NCBI GenBank assembly: GCA_022393335.1
Contig: JAJEKB010020660.1
Span: forward strand, 714,418 to 778,417
DNA length: 64,000 nt
Direction: 5' to 3'
Source of the DNA: Macrotrachela quadricornifera
Taxonomy: Eukaryota > Rotifera > Eurotatoria > Philodinida > Philodinidae
The position numbers and the translations under genes were made by a program. Of the stretch, positions 37,692 to 49,356 are shown in pieces (the stretch's first letter is position 1; each line of letters begins with the position of its first letter). The notes under the pieces were generated by a model. That model did no database searches, was not told where the DNA came from, and saw nothing but the letters and a program-made list of their open reading frames with translations.

Positions 37692-40600
37692 TTATTTGCA
37701 TGAATTTAGAAAAGTAGTGATTTTGTTCGAACCTCTGTTTGTCACTGCCAAATCTGCTTTTTCATCTTGGTTTAAATCAATCAATACCAAAGACATTGGA
37801 GAACAGCCTGCTGCATACGTTTCTTGGAACTGAAAATCCAGATTACCCTTACCATACAGTATACCAATATTATTAGAAAGCTCATTGATAATTGCTATAT
37901 CAAATATTTTATCATTGTTCAAATCAGCCGCTACAACCGAAGTCGGTTGCTTACCAGTTGGATATCGAATTTGTGGTCGAAAAGTTCCATTTCCATTACC
38001 CAGAATAATGCCGATGGTGTTTTCAGCTGTGTTAGTTACCACCAGATCTGTTATGTTATCGTCGTTCAAATCAGCCGATATTACAGTGCTTGGACTTAGT
38101 CCGGTTCCATAGGACATTTGAGGTGTAAAGGTTCCATTTCCATAACCAAGTAATACGACAAAGTTGCTTTCGCCATAATTGAGTACTATCAGATCTAGAT
38201 TATTATCGTCGTTGTAATGATTCGATAGTATAGAGGTTGGTGTACTGCCAGTAGTATAGAATGTTGGAGTCTTGAAAGTTCCATTTCCATTACCAAGTAG
38301 TACGACAATATTGTTAGTACCACGATTGGCTACAACTAGATCTAGTTTGTTATCATTATTAAAATCTCCCGATATGATAGAAACGGGTGATCTACCAGTG
38401 GCAGATGTTATTTGGGTTTGAAAATATCCATTCTCATCAGCTAACAACACGCCGACATTATTATCATTGGAATTAGTGACAACTAAATCTGTTTTGTTAT
38501 CATTGTTGAAATCTCCCGATATGACAATGCTTGGAGATTTTCCAACTACATACACCATTCTACCGCGTAATGTTCCATCCCCATTACCCAGCAACATATT
38601 TAAATTATTATCTACAGAATTAAGAACTACTACATCCAAATTGTTGTCATTGTTGAAATCGCTTAGTAACACAAACTTCGGTGACATGCCAGTCGCATAT
38701 TTAATTTGTGTTTTGAAAGTTCCATTTTTGTTGCCGATTAGTACACTGATAGTATGTTCATTTTCATTTACTACTACTAAATCCTGTTTATTATCGTTAT
38801 TTAAATCACCGGATCTCACAAAAAATGGTGACTTGCCAGTTTTAAAAGACATCTCAGGTTGAAAGGTACCATTTCCATTACCAAGTAGCACGCAAACGAC
38901 ATAATCATATTGACTTGTTACTACTAAATCCATGTTCATATCATTGTTGAAATCATTTGCTATGACAGATCTTGGAAGATCTCCAGTTGGAACCATAATT
39001 TGAGCCTGAAAAGTCCCATTTCCATGTCCAAGAAATATACTGACACTACTGCTGTATTGATTGGATACTGCCAAATCCTGTTTTTGATCATTATTAAAAT
39101 CACTTGATATAATAGAAGATGGATAGATTCCGGCCACATATTGCATTTGAGTCTGAAAAGTTCCGTCCCCATTGCCAAGTAACACACTAACAGAGTTACT
39201 GTCGGTGTTGGCTACTGCCAAATCCAATCTTTTATCATTATTGAAGTCAGCAGATATTATAGAAAACGGACTAATTCCAACCTGATATTTAATTTCAGTT
39301 TCAAATGTTCCATCTCCATTTCCAAGTAGCACAGCAACAGTACTGCCGGTATAAATAGTCACTGCCAAATCTAATTGATTATCATTATTGAAATCATGTG
39401 ATATAATAGAGATAGGAGATCCTATAAGCGCACGCTTTTTTGGAGTTATAAAACTTCCGTCTCCATTACCAAATAATATGCTAATACTGTCATCAAGATA
39501 GTTTGCTACTACTAAATCTAGTTGTTTATCATTATTGAAATCACCCGATGCTACGGAGCGTGGATAAACACCGGTTGCATACAGTGTATCAGTTAGAAAA
39601 GATCCATTTCCATTGCCAAAATACACACCAACACTGTTTTCATTTTGATTAATTTCTGCCATGTCTAATTTATCATCATTGTTGAAATAGCCGAATGTTA
39701 TAGATACTGGTGAGTTTCCAGTATCATAGTTTGCCGAAGTTACATAAGGATTCGTACAAACATATGCTGAAACTGAATAATAGTAAAAAATAGATTAAGA
39801 TCATCGTTAAGGCCTATTAAATATGAATATGATGCTAGCATTATTTTCTAACAATAGTTCCATGTTCAAAATAGAGTGAATAAAATTTTCTTTCTTGTTA
39901 GTTTTCAGTTGCACAATAGACAAAGTCATTATTTTTGTATCTACATTTAAATAATAAGACATGATTAACTCTACTCATTCCATTAGTGTACTTAAACACA
40001 CATAACAGAAATAAAATATATTTTACAAAATGTCCTTCATAAACAATCATCTACAAATCCACTAAAACCAAACACTTAACATTCTTTACAAAAAAATAGT
40101 TCTCAATTTCTCCTCAATCTCTTCTATTTTGATTTCTTCGTATAAATGGAGATACGGCTAAAAAATTTCTGCTTGACTTTTTGAGGTTAAAGCATTTCTC
40201 CTAGAAGTGGAACAATCTCTCTCTGTAGAAGGAAAATGGTTCAGCCCTCACCTGGTGTATGGATGGCAGATCTTGTACCCAAAATAGAGCCAATAATAAC
40301 TGCCCCAATAATAAGAGTCATCAACAGAACAATTGGAAGAATGAATCGTTTCTTGCGATACCAGAGATGTCTTAAAGATACAAAGAAAATTTGTGTCAAT
40401 AACTAAGCTAAATGAAGATAAGTTGAGACTTACTCGACTTTAGGATAAAGATGTGCACCTATGAACAAAAATAGTTTAATGGAAAACAAACAATTGAAAA
40501 TGTTAAACATACCTTCGAAAGGAGGCTTCAATAATATTTCTTTTGGTACCACTTGTTTCAAATGAATGATATGAAGATCAGGAGCTGGTGACAATTGTGA

Positions 40601-41792
40601 TTTAACCTCCATGTGAGTACCAGGTAAAAGAAGAATTTCGTCTTCTGTGACGAAATGTGAATGAGCACGTACTGCTCGACCATTGATCGCTTCGACTGAA
40701 AAAAGTGTGCGAGCGCCTGACATACCCAAATACATGTTGTTTTCAAGCACTGTCATTGTAGTTGTGCACGATGAAAATGCCCACCATGTCACTTGTTTGC
40801 CAGATGGGAAATCGGCACTCAAATCTTTAGTTATTCCTCGCCACACAGTTGATTGTGGAACACATGGTAGTTTGACGAGAGCAGTCAAGAACAATTTGAG
40901 ATATTTGAAATAGGGTCGAAGCTGTTCACGATCAGATTCCTTGAGAGTACGATTGAGCATAGAGTAGAGACTTCGTTGTGATCCGTCCCATTCGATCGTG
41001 TAGAGACGAACTGCAGCACTCTCATCGATTGTTAAACCATCAGATGGTTCATTCGGAGTTTCATCCAATACCAATTGAACATAGACCTGTAAATCGCAGA
41101 TGATGTTTTCCAATGGAGCACATGCTTCAGCGAGAGGGAGTAGAGGCTCATCAGCATAATCCATGATAGGAAGAGAATTTTTTTCCAAATCATTGCTAAC
41201 ATCTGTAGTTTTAGGTGTTTGATCCGTAATGATAGTTTCTACAAATCGACGGTTTTTAATCATAGGATCTTGATTTATATTATCCGAAATTTGTGCTGTT
41301 GTTGATACTTGTTTCTCATCAGCTGTTTCTTCATTGTTCAAAGTTAGATAAAGATCACCAAACTTGTAACATGAATCGCTCTCAAACAAAATTGATTTTT
41401 GTTCATTCTAAACATTAAAGTGTTATACTACTAGTAGGCTCTTCTTTAATGTTTCGATAAAGTAGGATCCTATATAACTTTCTAGAAAGATAGCAATACT
41501 AAATTTCCTCCTTAACCTTGAAGGTGAAGGCTCAGTGAAAAGACTGCATTCTCTGATTATGTCTTCTGTGACGTTTGTGAGTCTATTATAAAAATTCTGT
41601 CATCTCCAGTAGTTTTCTTAACCATTATAGTAATTGGCATATGTTCGTAATATTATTTAAGCTTCGAAATCTTCAAAAGTTCAGATTTCACGGAATTCAG
41701 GTATGCCTCATACACACCTGTTGATTCTTGAATTTATTGCTAACAGTCTGACCATTGAATGGAACGACAATATGGTTTGGTTCTTCCATCAT
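37692..41792 (-). CDS. ART - transmembrane - FG-GAP/VCBS chimeric receptor-like protein, 5 exons, 1062 aa
   Basis: Minus-strand exons are 41718-41792, 40513-41407, 40434-40458, 40252-40370 and 37692-39766. All introns are GT-AG, and the exons sum to 3189 bases in one frame from ATG to stop. Residues about 110-320 form an arginine-type mono-ADP-ribosyltransferase: R215 in TVWRGI, S237/S238 in WWAFSS, and E280-D-E282 before ILLLPG (the R-S-ExE triad). A basic WYRKKR (335-340) precedes one membrane helix (341-363). The rest, from about 393, is 14 FG-GAP/VCBS repeats of about 47 residues with DFNNDNxxDLVV calcium-type loops and GNGNGTF ends. Positive-inside and many N-G-T/S sequons suggest type II topology: ART cytosolic, repeats outside. 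There is no N-terminal signal peptide. The 25-base exon 3 is unusual and should be confirmed. The substrate is unknown. Confidence 0.85.
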
Positions 41793-42455
41793 AGCTTCCA
41801 AAAGATTGCATACATATATTATTGTCGAATCGCTCTGTTCCTGTATACTCTTCTTTTATATACAATGTCTCACTACTGAGATTGAATCTTAATCATGAGT
41901 TAGCAGAGAACATGAATAATCAAACATACATTATCGTATTAAAAATATAAATTTGATAAGTTGTTCTCTTTAATATGTATTCCACTAAATAATGCAAAAA
42001 TTATACCAATTAGTGTCAAAATATGAATAAAATGCAGAAAAATTGAAGTAGATTTTGATAGTAAATGACAGCATTAAATAATTAATCGATATAATTAAAG
42101 AAAAAAAAGCTTCCAGTCTTTTATCAGCCTACTAATGTATGATTAAATATGTCACACTAAATTACTAAATAATCGTGTCAAACATCCTACACCTGCTCTC
42201 TAAATTTCAGATGTAAGAATTCAGCGGACAGCATCACTAAATGCGCTTGCTACATTTTTGGATCTATTTTTCTAGAATTTCCATATTTTCTGTACGACGA
42301 ATGAAACACAATAAAATCCATAAAAAATCGAAAATGGTTGGTAACTAAACTATTTCTTGACTATAATGACAAATGCTAGTGTTAGTCGTCTTTATTTCAC
42401 ATCTAAATCAGAAAGTAAGCATAAAAAAGAATCCGTTAGAATAGAAGTCTTTCTT
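41793..42455. other. Intergenic between ART/FG-GAP and DEAD-box genes
   Basis: The AT-rich spacer holds the promoter of the minus-strand gene to its left and the 3' end of the DEAD-box gene. No core promoter is assigned. Confidence 0.5.
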
Positions 42456-44217
42456 TTAAATCAAATCACCAATATCCACAGGTAGTTCTTCAATTTGTGT
42501 ATTATAAAATTGTTCAATATGGCGTAATGCTTGTTGTTCATCCTTGGTAATAAAATTGATAGCTACACCTTTTCGACGAAATGCACCACTACGTCCAATA
42601 CTTAATTAAAAGAACAAAATTTCTTTCCTTTTAATATTTATAATTCTTACCGTTGAATATAATGCTCACGATTAGTCGGTAGATCATAATTGATAATAAG
42701 ACTAACATGTGAAATATTCCTATCAATTTCAGACATATCTGTTCTTATTAAGATTCGACTGGAGCCTGTTCGAAATTCTTTTATAACATCATCACGTTGT
42801 TTTACATCCATATGAGGAGTCTACAATAGAAAAATAAATTCGGATCTCAATGTATGACTTCACATATATCATTGTGAAACTAACTAAAACAGACACCGTT
42901 AAATTACGTGTACGTAGTTTTCCTGCTAACCAATCGATCTTTTGACATGTGTTACAAAAAATGACAGTTTGTACGATCGTTAATGTATCGAACAGGTCAT
43001 ATAATGTATCTAATTTCCATTCCTGAATAAAAATAATACTGTATCAGTTCATCATCAAAGAATGAGAAGTATATCTATTTACCTCACGGTCGACCTTGAC
43101 ATAAAATTGACGAATACCTACGAGAGTTCGTTCTTCTCTCTTAATAAGAATTTTCACAGGATCATTCATAAATTTAGCTACAATTTCGAGTACATCGCAT
43201 GGCATCGTAGACGACAAAAGAATGAACTGAAAATTTTTTGGTAACACCTGAAATATGTCATGAATTTGATCTTTGAAACCGCGTGATAAAAGTTCATCAG
43301 CTTCATCTAATACAACCATTTTGATATTTTCACTACCTACAATGTGAGATAGAATCAAAAAAGCCATATCACATACAGGACTTAAATCACGTACGAAATG
43401 CTGATCTCTTTAACATATCATAGGCCCGACGAGGTGTACTAACAACAACTTGAATACCTGCTTCAAAACGTTTTATATCTTCACGAATATTCACACCACC
43501 CAAAATAGCGTGACATGTCACATTCATATATTCACCTAATGATAATACTATTCTATGAATCTATATTATAAAAAGAATCAACAAATTGATGGGAAACAAA
43601 GATTTATATGTTTGAGAAAATTATACCCCTTGAGCTAGTTCACATGCTGGTACTAAAATTAATACTTGACAATCTTTGAAGTTCAAGTCGAGTTTTTGTA
43701 AGACTGCAATAACGTGTGTTATCGTTTTGCCTGTACCTGATTGTGCTTGCACAACTACATCGTAACCTTGAAGAAGAATGAATATTTATTAAATAAATTT
43801 TAGTTTTTAAAGAAATCATGGAAAACAAACCTGAAATACATGGTTTTAGAGTACGTTGTTGGATATCTGAAGGATGTTCCAAACCATAGCCGTAGATACC
43901 ACGTAAAAGTGGTTCCCGTAAATTCAACTGATCGAAATTGTCGACCAGTTCTGTCAAATGACTTTGAATAGCTTCATCTCGGGACAACGATGGCTTGATC
44001 TTATCATCTTCTTGGGAATGAACGTCTATGCTTACGTTCTGTTGAGTATTATTCCTAAAAAAACAAATACTAACGAATTCATACATGAGCTTATTAGATG
44101 TGCTTTAGAAATTATTCATTGAAGACCTTAGCGTTCATGCAAAACAAACAATACAAACTCGGAAGGAGATATGGTTTCACAGGCGGTTGCTTTGGACTTT
44201 GGTTCACTGTCACTCAT
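42456..44217 (-). CDS. eIF4A-like DEAD-box protein with degenerate motifs, 8 exons, 429 aa
   Basis: Minus-strand exons are 44159-44217, 43831-44054, 43627-43766, 43395-43560, 43083-43336, 42891-43022, 42651-42820 and 42456-42600, totalling 1290 bases in phase. Length and order match eIF4A/eIF4A3: Q-motif region ([26 protein letters not shown]), Walker A AQSGTGKT (102-109), DEAD (207-210), and C-terminal [15 protein letters not shown]. Several normally invariant motifs are changed. PTRELA is PACELA (134-139), TPGR is TPRR (183-186), SAT is SST (238-240), HGDM is replaced by PHMD (327-330), ARGLD is lost ([10 protein letters not shown], 351-360), and the last Arg of HRIGRxGR is Ala388. ATP binding may remain, but unwinding is doubtful. 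The exon 6 donor (GTTTTA) is weak. The frame is open, so this is a diverged paralog or a young pseudogene. Confidence 0.8.
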
Positions 44218-44591
44218 AAATGAAGATAAAAAAAATGATGTATATGAAATATAATAAATCTATAAAGAACTAATAATGTAATCATTCGATAATCAATCAA
44301 AAATCGACTATGATTTAACATACACGTGGAAAAAGAAAATGATGCAGACTATAAAATGAGTGTATATATACGATTGTAATTTCGAAATTTTTAAATGAAT
44401 ATACATGAGTCACAAAATATAAAAGTCCTTCAAAACCAACCAATCATTTCATCAATTGCAAACATAACACTGGAATATTTAAAATATTTAATACTTGTAA
44501 TAAGACAAAATTTAAGCCTGTAATCTCATATTATTCTACGTTGCTCTACCTATCATTTGCCATCGAGCGCTACATTCTATCGCAATGAAAT

Positions 44592-46058
44592 CGTAGCTTC
44601 TCATTTGCGAACATGAACATAAATATTAATTTTAAATTCTATAACTTAATTCTAAAGTTTAAAACAAAATTTTAAATTTAAAGTTCATTCAAACTTAGAT
44701 TAATATTGCATATCTTTATGAGTTTAAAATAGAGTCCGCTACATAAAAAGCTTTTCAATTTTTGTCTTATTTACTGTAATTTGTAGAGCGCGCTGCATAT
44801 AGATCTATTCAATTTTTTAATATGAATTTATTGTAATTTGTAGAGTTCGCTAAAATTACAAAGAAAGAGCATTTATTGTTAGCGCTTTTATTTAATTTTT
44901 GTTCGAAATTCAACTAACATATGTTGTATCATTCACAACATAGAAACTAATATCGAATGGACAATAATTAATTAATCGAGGTGCTTCAGCATCCATTCAC
45001 AATAGACAACAATATTGGAAGCGTAATTCATTTCGATTCTATTAGCACTCATAGTGTCATTATGAACCAAACCAAATCTATATCATCATTGATATCGATA
45101 CATATGAGTATCAGATTATATGCAAATATCCAAACTATAAAAACTTCAAACTGTAATTGACACAATCTTTTTAGTGAGATAAACAAATATTGAATTGTTA
45201 AAATAAATCTAAATAAAACTTAGTTAAGAGTTCTTCGTCATTCTTAAGATGTTACTTCTTTAGTATGTTCCTGCATTAGCAACCCTTGCTCGTGCAATCT
45301 TAGTATTGTTGCCTGAATAACAGACAATGACTTCATTGAATTAAAATTAATAGAAAATATTGGTCTTTCTCATAGACATAATACTTCAGTTTACTTTTTC
45401 ATTCACGACCCTTGCTCGAGGTATAGTAGTATTACTATCCCAATACTAGACTGTCATTCATTTATCAGAAACCTTTCCAAAATATTAAAATTTCTCTCAC
45501 ATAAACATGAGGTACTTTAATTTATTTCTCCATCCACGATCCCTGCTCGAGCTATAGTCGTATTATTCCTTTAACAATTGACAACCATTTCATTTATTTA
45601 TAATCTCTCCACAATATTCAACTCTCTCTTTCGTAGACATAAAATACTCAAGTTTATCTCTACATTCACGATGATCTCTATGAACTACAAAACCTTCGTG
45701 CAATTAAAAGATTGTTCGCATCAATAACTCGCGTCCTCTACAAATTACAAAAATTCTCCTTCATTAAAAGTTTATTCTAATTAATAGCTTACGACCTCTA
45801 CAAATTATAGAATTCTACATTATTAAAAATATATATTGATTATTAACTTACGTCCTCTATAAATTGCAGGAAATCTACTCAAAAAAATTTTAAATGAAAA
45901 TATTTTATACGATAAAAACTTTACATAGTTAGATTTAAAAATATTCGATTGTTTTTCAAACTTAGCAATTATTCAACTCGAAAATCAGTCGAAAATTTGA
46001 AAAAACTTATTAAATTTAAACTTCAATATTTTTCATGTTCGCAAATGAGAGGTAGCCC
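44592..46058. mobile_element. Foldback element with exact 8-bp duplication
   Basis: AATGAAAT flanks both sides exactly (44584-44591 and 46059-46066). The terminal arms share TCTCATTTGCGAACATGAA (left, from 44599) with its complement on the right (to about 46050). The outermost 7-8 bases have diverged (CGTAGCT against GGGCTACC). Inside are tandem modules: units of about 65 bases around TTTGTAGAG on the left and CTCTACAAATTA on the right, and a repeat of about 125 bases with CACGAYCCYTGCTCGAG at about 45290-45560. The 8-bp duplication suggests hAT-driven movement. No transposase is present. Confidence 0.75.
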
Positions 46059-46066
46059 AATGAAAT

Positions 46067-47496
46067 ACCTAATAGATTTTTTTCTCACAGGAAGGCAGTC
46101 GATGTGATCGATCTTTTATTCATTTCACATACAATGACCTACTTAATTTCAATCTAATTATATTAGAGAAAAAGCTGAAGCAATCTCAAAATGCAGCAGA
46201 CATTAGGCAGACATGTATCACAAAAGTTATTTTCCAGTATCACTCTGTTAAGAAAAGACATCATTCCTTTCTAATATGTAGGAAAAGAACTTTACTATAG
46301 GTAGACCATTCAATTCTGATATGACCATCTAAGGAACTATCAATTGTTACCTATCTTTCGTTTATGTTAATCTTAACGCTGTGAAAGACGGATAATGTAC
46401 ATGATAAATGATTTAGCATTTTAATACTCTGTGGCTTATGACAGAAATGTAGTCGCATAATTAACTTAAAACTGTGCAGTTTCTGTATGAATTTGTCGAA
46501 ATTATTTTGGCTGATAACAATAATTCGTGTTCTTTTATACTCATTAAAAGGCCCTTATCAAATTTTAGTTACTTGCACTTTTCCGAACTTATAAAACGGT
46601 CTTGTAAGTGCCAGACTATTTCAATGTAATTTATGAAATAAATCTCACGCTTGTTCTACAAGGATTTCCTTTTTCATTCTTGTTTCATTCTATTTCAGAA
46701 GGTGAAGTGGGTATGAATTACATACTATTTGAAAGAACAAAAAATTTCCTATCGAATGGTATTAAAACCATGGTTATAAGGGTGCGTTTCTTTTTTACTA
46801 CCTAGTTTCATCTATTGCAAATGCATAGGGAAAGAGTACACAAGAAATAGTTTTAGAGTAAAAGATCTGCTCGCATTCTTATGTATATACTAAAGAAAAA
46901 TTCATTATTCAAATCATGTGAAAAAGAAGAACATTGTAATAATAGGAATTCAAAGATGAGTTAATTATTTTAATGGATACTTTTTTTCATTTTGTTTTAT
47001 CAATATGTTGAATATTATTGATTTTCATATTGTATAAACGTTAATCTATTCATGATATTTTACGTAGTAGTAACAACTAGCTCATGAATGTAATTCAATA
47101 AATTTATTTCGTAGTACGAAAAAGTGATATTAATTTGAATCTCATCACATCGCTGCATATCCTCAGAAATAGAGGAAAGAAAACATCGATAAAGAGTATT
47201 ATTAGTCATCCAAGTGATCCTATCCGCATCATTCAATTGTTATTTAATTTTAGATTGAATCGGTTATTGAAAAGTAATAATTGAGACTATTAGATTTAAT
47301 ATGGCCGCTTGATTAATCACTGTTCTTTAAAATATAATAGTACAGTGTAATGACGAGGTGAGAAAGATTAGCAGAGGAAAAATAATATGTTAATGATGAA
47401 GAGAATAGAGGATAATAAGATAAGCAGGAAATGATATCATTACTAACAAATATATTTAAGGTTGCATATCAAGTCAATAAATAGTCTTCACATTTC
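46067..47496. other. Intergenic, AT-rich
   Basis: No gene or repeat is recognised. Small open frames here lack any motif or splice context. Confidence 0.5.
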
Positions 47497-49356
47497 TCAC
47501 GATTTATGCTTGTTGTTATTTACTCTAATAGATATTACTGAAGAATAATGGCTTTTTTTGCCGTCTGTAGCTCCAAAGATCACTTTGCTGAATTTTCCAA
47601 TGGATTTTCTCAAGGTAGTTATCGGCAATTTCCAAACACATTTATAATTGTTGATTGTATACGAAGTTGTTCCATCGTAGGGTTGCCATATCGAACCATT
47701 TCGTTGACGATTTTTTAGTTTGTAATAATAATAACGATGATTTCCAAGGAGTAAGTCGGCACCTATTCCATTCATTAAATGTCCCGATCTTGGATTATTA
47801 TCAATATCAATGAAAGCTTGATGATAACTATAGTTTCGATCATATGTAGCCGAGAGGATTAGAAATTGTGATGTTTTTTCAGCACTCAATTGACTAATTA
47901 ATGGTGCAGAAATAGTAGTAATCTCTTGAAATATATCATACGAAATCGACGAACCTGGAGCAGTAGCCGTAATACGAAAGTCTTTTGTTAACACACTTGT
48001 GCTATCATCATCATTCCAAATATCTTTGTTGGCGAATTGAACTGCATAGTGTGGATTACGGCTTAATCTTTCACTACTATCAGGCAACGATAAAAGTAAT
48101 TGCCAAGTGCCTTCAGTAATATTTATTGGAATGCTAAATCTGCGATCAATGGTTATTATACCAGCCTCAGGAGTCCAGCTGCGAGGATCTACACTTAGTT
48201 TAGTGGAGTACTTCATATGACCACTATTTTTCTTTCCATTATCAAATATTAGATACACAGGTCGCTTTAAATGCATTGCTGCAAAACCGATATTTTGCAG
48301 CTTGAGAGAGAAATGTAATACACCACCGGGAGTCACTTGTTGTGAATAAGAAAAATTCTTCAACTCAAATCGATAGCCAAGTTTACGTGTAAATTCATCT
48401 TTAGTAGAATTTCCCCATGCATTATAAATCTTTTTATCAAAGTCTCGATTGAGATACGTCATATGTTGGTACTTGGATTCCTTTGAAGCGTTATGAGCAT
48501 TGTTATATGTACCATTTGGAGTACCATATGATTCACCACCGAAATAGGTAAACCGAGTCAGTTGATTGATATAATCAAGTTCTTTATCTCGTACCCAGCC
48601 ATGCTTAAAGGTACCTCCATCATCTTTGCTGTTAAGATAGGCATCATTGTGATAACCGGTACGTGCTTTTGGTGTATTGCTATAAGCTTCATGTGCCGTG
48701 AGAGGTTTGTTATTATTAAAAATTTCACGAATATAATATGGTCTACGAACAAGTACCGAGCGTGTCATTGGTAATGCAGACATATAAGCGTTATGAACTA
48801 GTTTTAGTGCACTACTTTTAATTGGATAATACATTTCAGTGTTGATAGTACTATGTTTTGATGAATGCATTTCACCCCATGGTCCAAACATGCCCATCTC
48901 GACAGCAATAATAATATCTTCGTATTCATTATAGATAGGTTTCATATCCATAACATGATTTATGATAGTTTGAATATTCTCTGGATCTGGACCCAATATT
49001 TCATCCCAAGCATAGGCCGATCGTAGTATAACTTTTAATCCATATGTGCGACATTTATTTAACGCTGTACGAATTTCATCCAATTTTTTTTGTTCAATAT
49101 GTTGACTATGAACATAGTCCGCGATGTTTATTTTGATCAGAATCAGTGATACTTTTTCTATGCTGTTTCGTAATTTGTCAAGTCCCCACATATCATTGGA
49201 ATTTCGGTGTACAATCCATCCTCGTTCAGGATTAGCAAAGAGTGCTTGACTAGCTTCATATATTATGGTGTGACTCAAGAGTTCGGCAGCAAATATATTA
49301 CACCATAGACTTAGCATAAGACCAGAGAGCAGTATAATGAAATGGATTTTTTTCAT
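47497..49356 (-). CDS. Secreted DUF4874/DUF4832-type protein, intronless, 619 aa
   Basis: A single 1860-base exon. Residues 1-23 form a clear signal peptide (MKK, then a hydrophobic core, cut near CNIFA-AE). The N-terminal half has the DUF4874 hallmark NPERGW (42-47) and a barrel-like series of strands, LILIKINIAD (71-80), LKVILRSAYAW (108-117) and IIAVEMGMFGPWGE (149-162). The last has the look of a glycoside-hydrolase active-site strand with Glu153 and Glu162, but no enzyme activity is established for the family. The middle (about 320-450) is the DUF4832 beta-rich part (KLGYRFELKNFSYS..GGVLHFSLKLQN). The C-terminal 150 residues form a further beta-rich region. DUF4874/DUF4832 proteins are mainly bacterial and fungal. 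Lack of introns beside multi-exon neighbours suggests horizontal acquisition. A tree is needed to prove it. Confidence 0.85.
   Translation of the reverse strand: MKKIHFIILLSGLMLSLWCNIFAAELLSHTIIYEASQALFANPERGWIVHRNSNDMWGLDKLRNSIEKVSLILIKINIADYVHSQHIEQKKLDEIRTALNKCRTYGLKVILRSAYAWDEILGPDPENIQTIINHVMDMKPIYNEYEDIIIAVEMGMFGPWGEMHSSKHSTINTEMYYPIKSSALKLVHNAYMSALPMTRSVLVRRPYYIREIFNNNKPLTAHEAYSNTPKARTGYHNDAYLNSKDDGGTFKHGWVRDKELDYINQLTRFTYFGGESYGTPNGTYNNAHNASKESKYQHMTYLNRDFDKKIYNAWGNSTKDEFTRKLGYRFELKNFSYSQQVTPGGVLHFSLKLQNIGFAAMHLKRPVYLIFDNGKKNSGHMKYSTKLSVDPRSWTPEAGIITIDRRFSIPINITEGTWQLLLSLPDSSERLSRNPHYAVQFANKDIWNDDDSTSVLTKDFRITATAPGSSISYDIFQEITTISAPLISQLSAEKTSQFLILSATYDRNYSYHQAFIDIDNNPRSGHLMNGIGADLLLGNHRYYYYKLKNRQRNGSIWQPYDGTTSYTINNYKCVWKLPITTLRKSIGKFSKVIFGATDGKKSHYSSVISIRVNNNKHKS

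Noticed and set aside
37513..37701. Minus-strand open frame of 62 codons after the FG-GAP gene
   Set aside because: It overlaps the real stop in another frame and has no motif. A splice acceptor-like CAG lies inside, but I found no donor that would use it.
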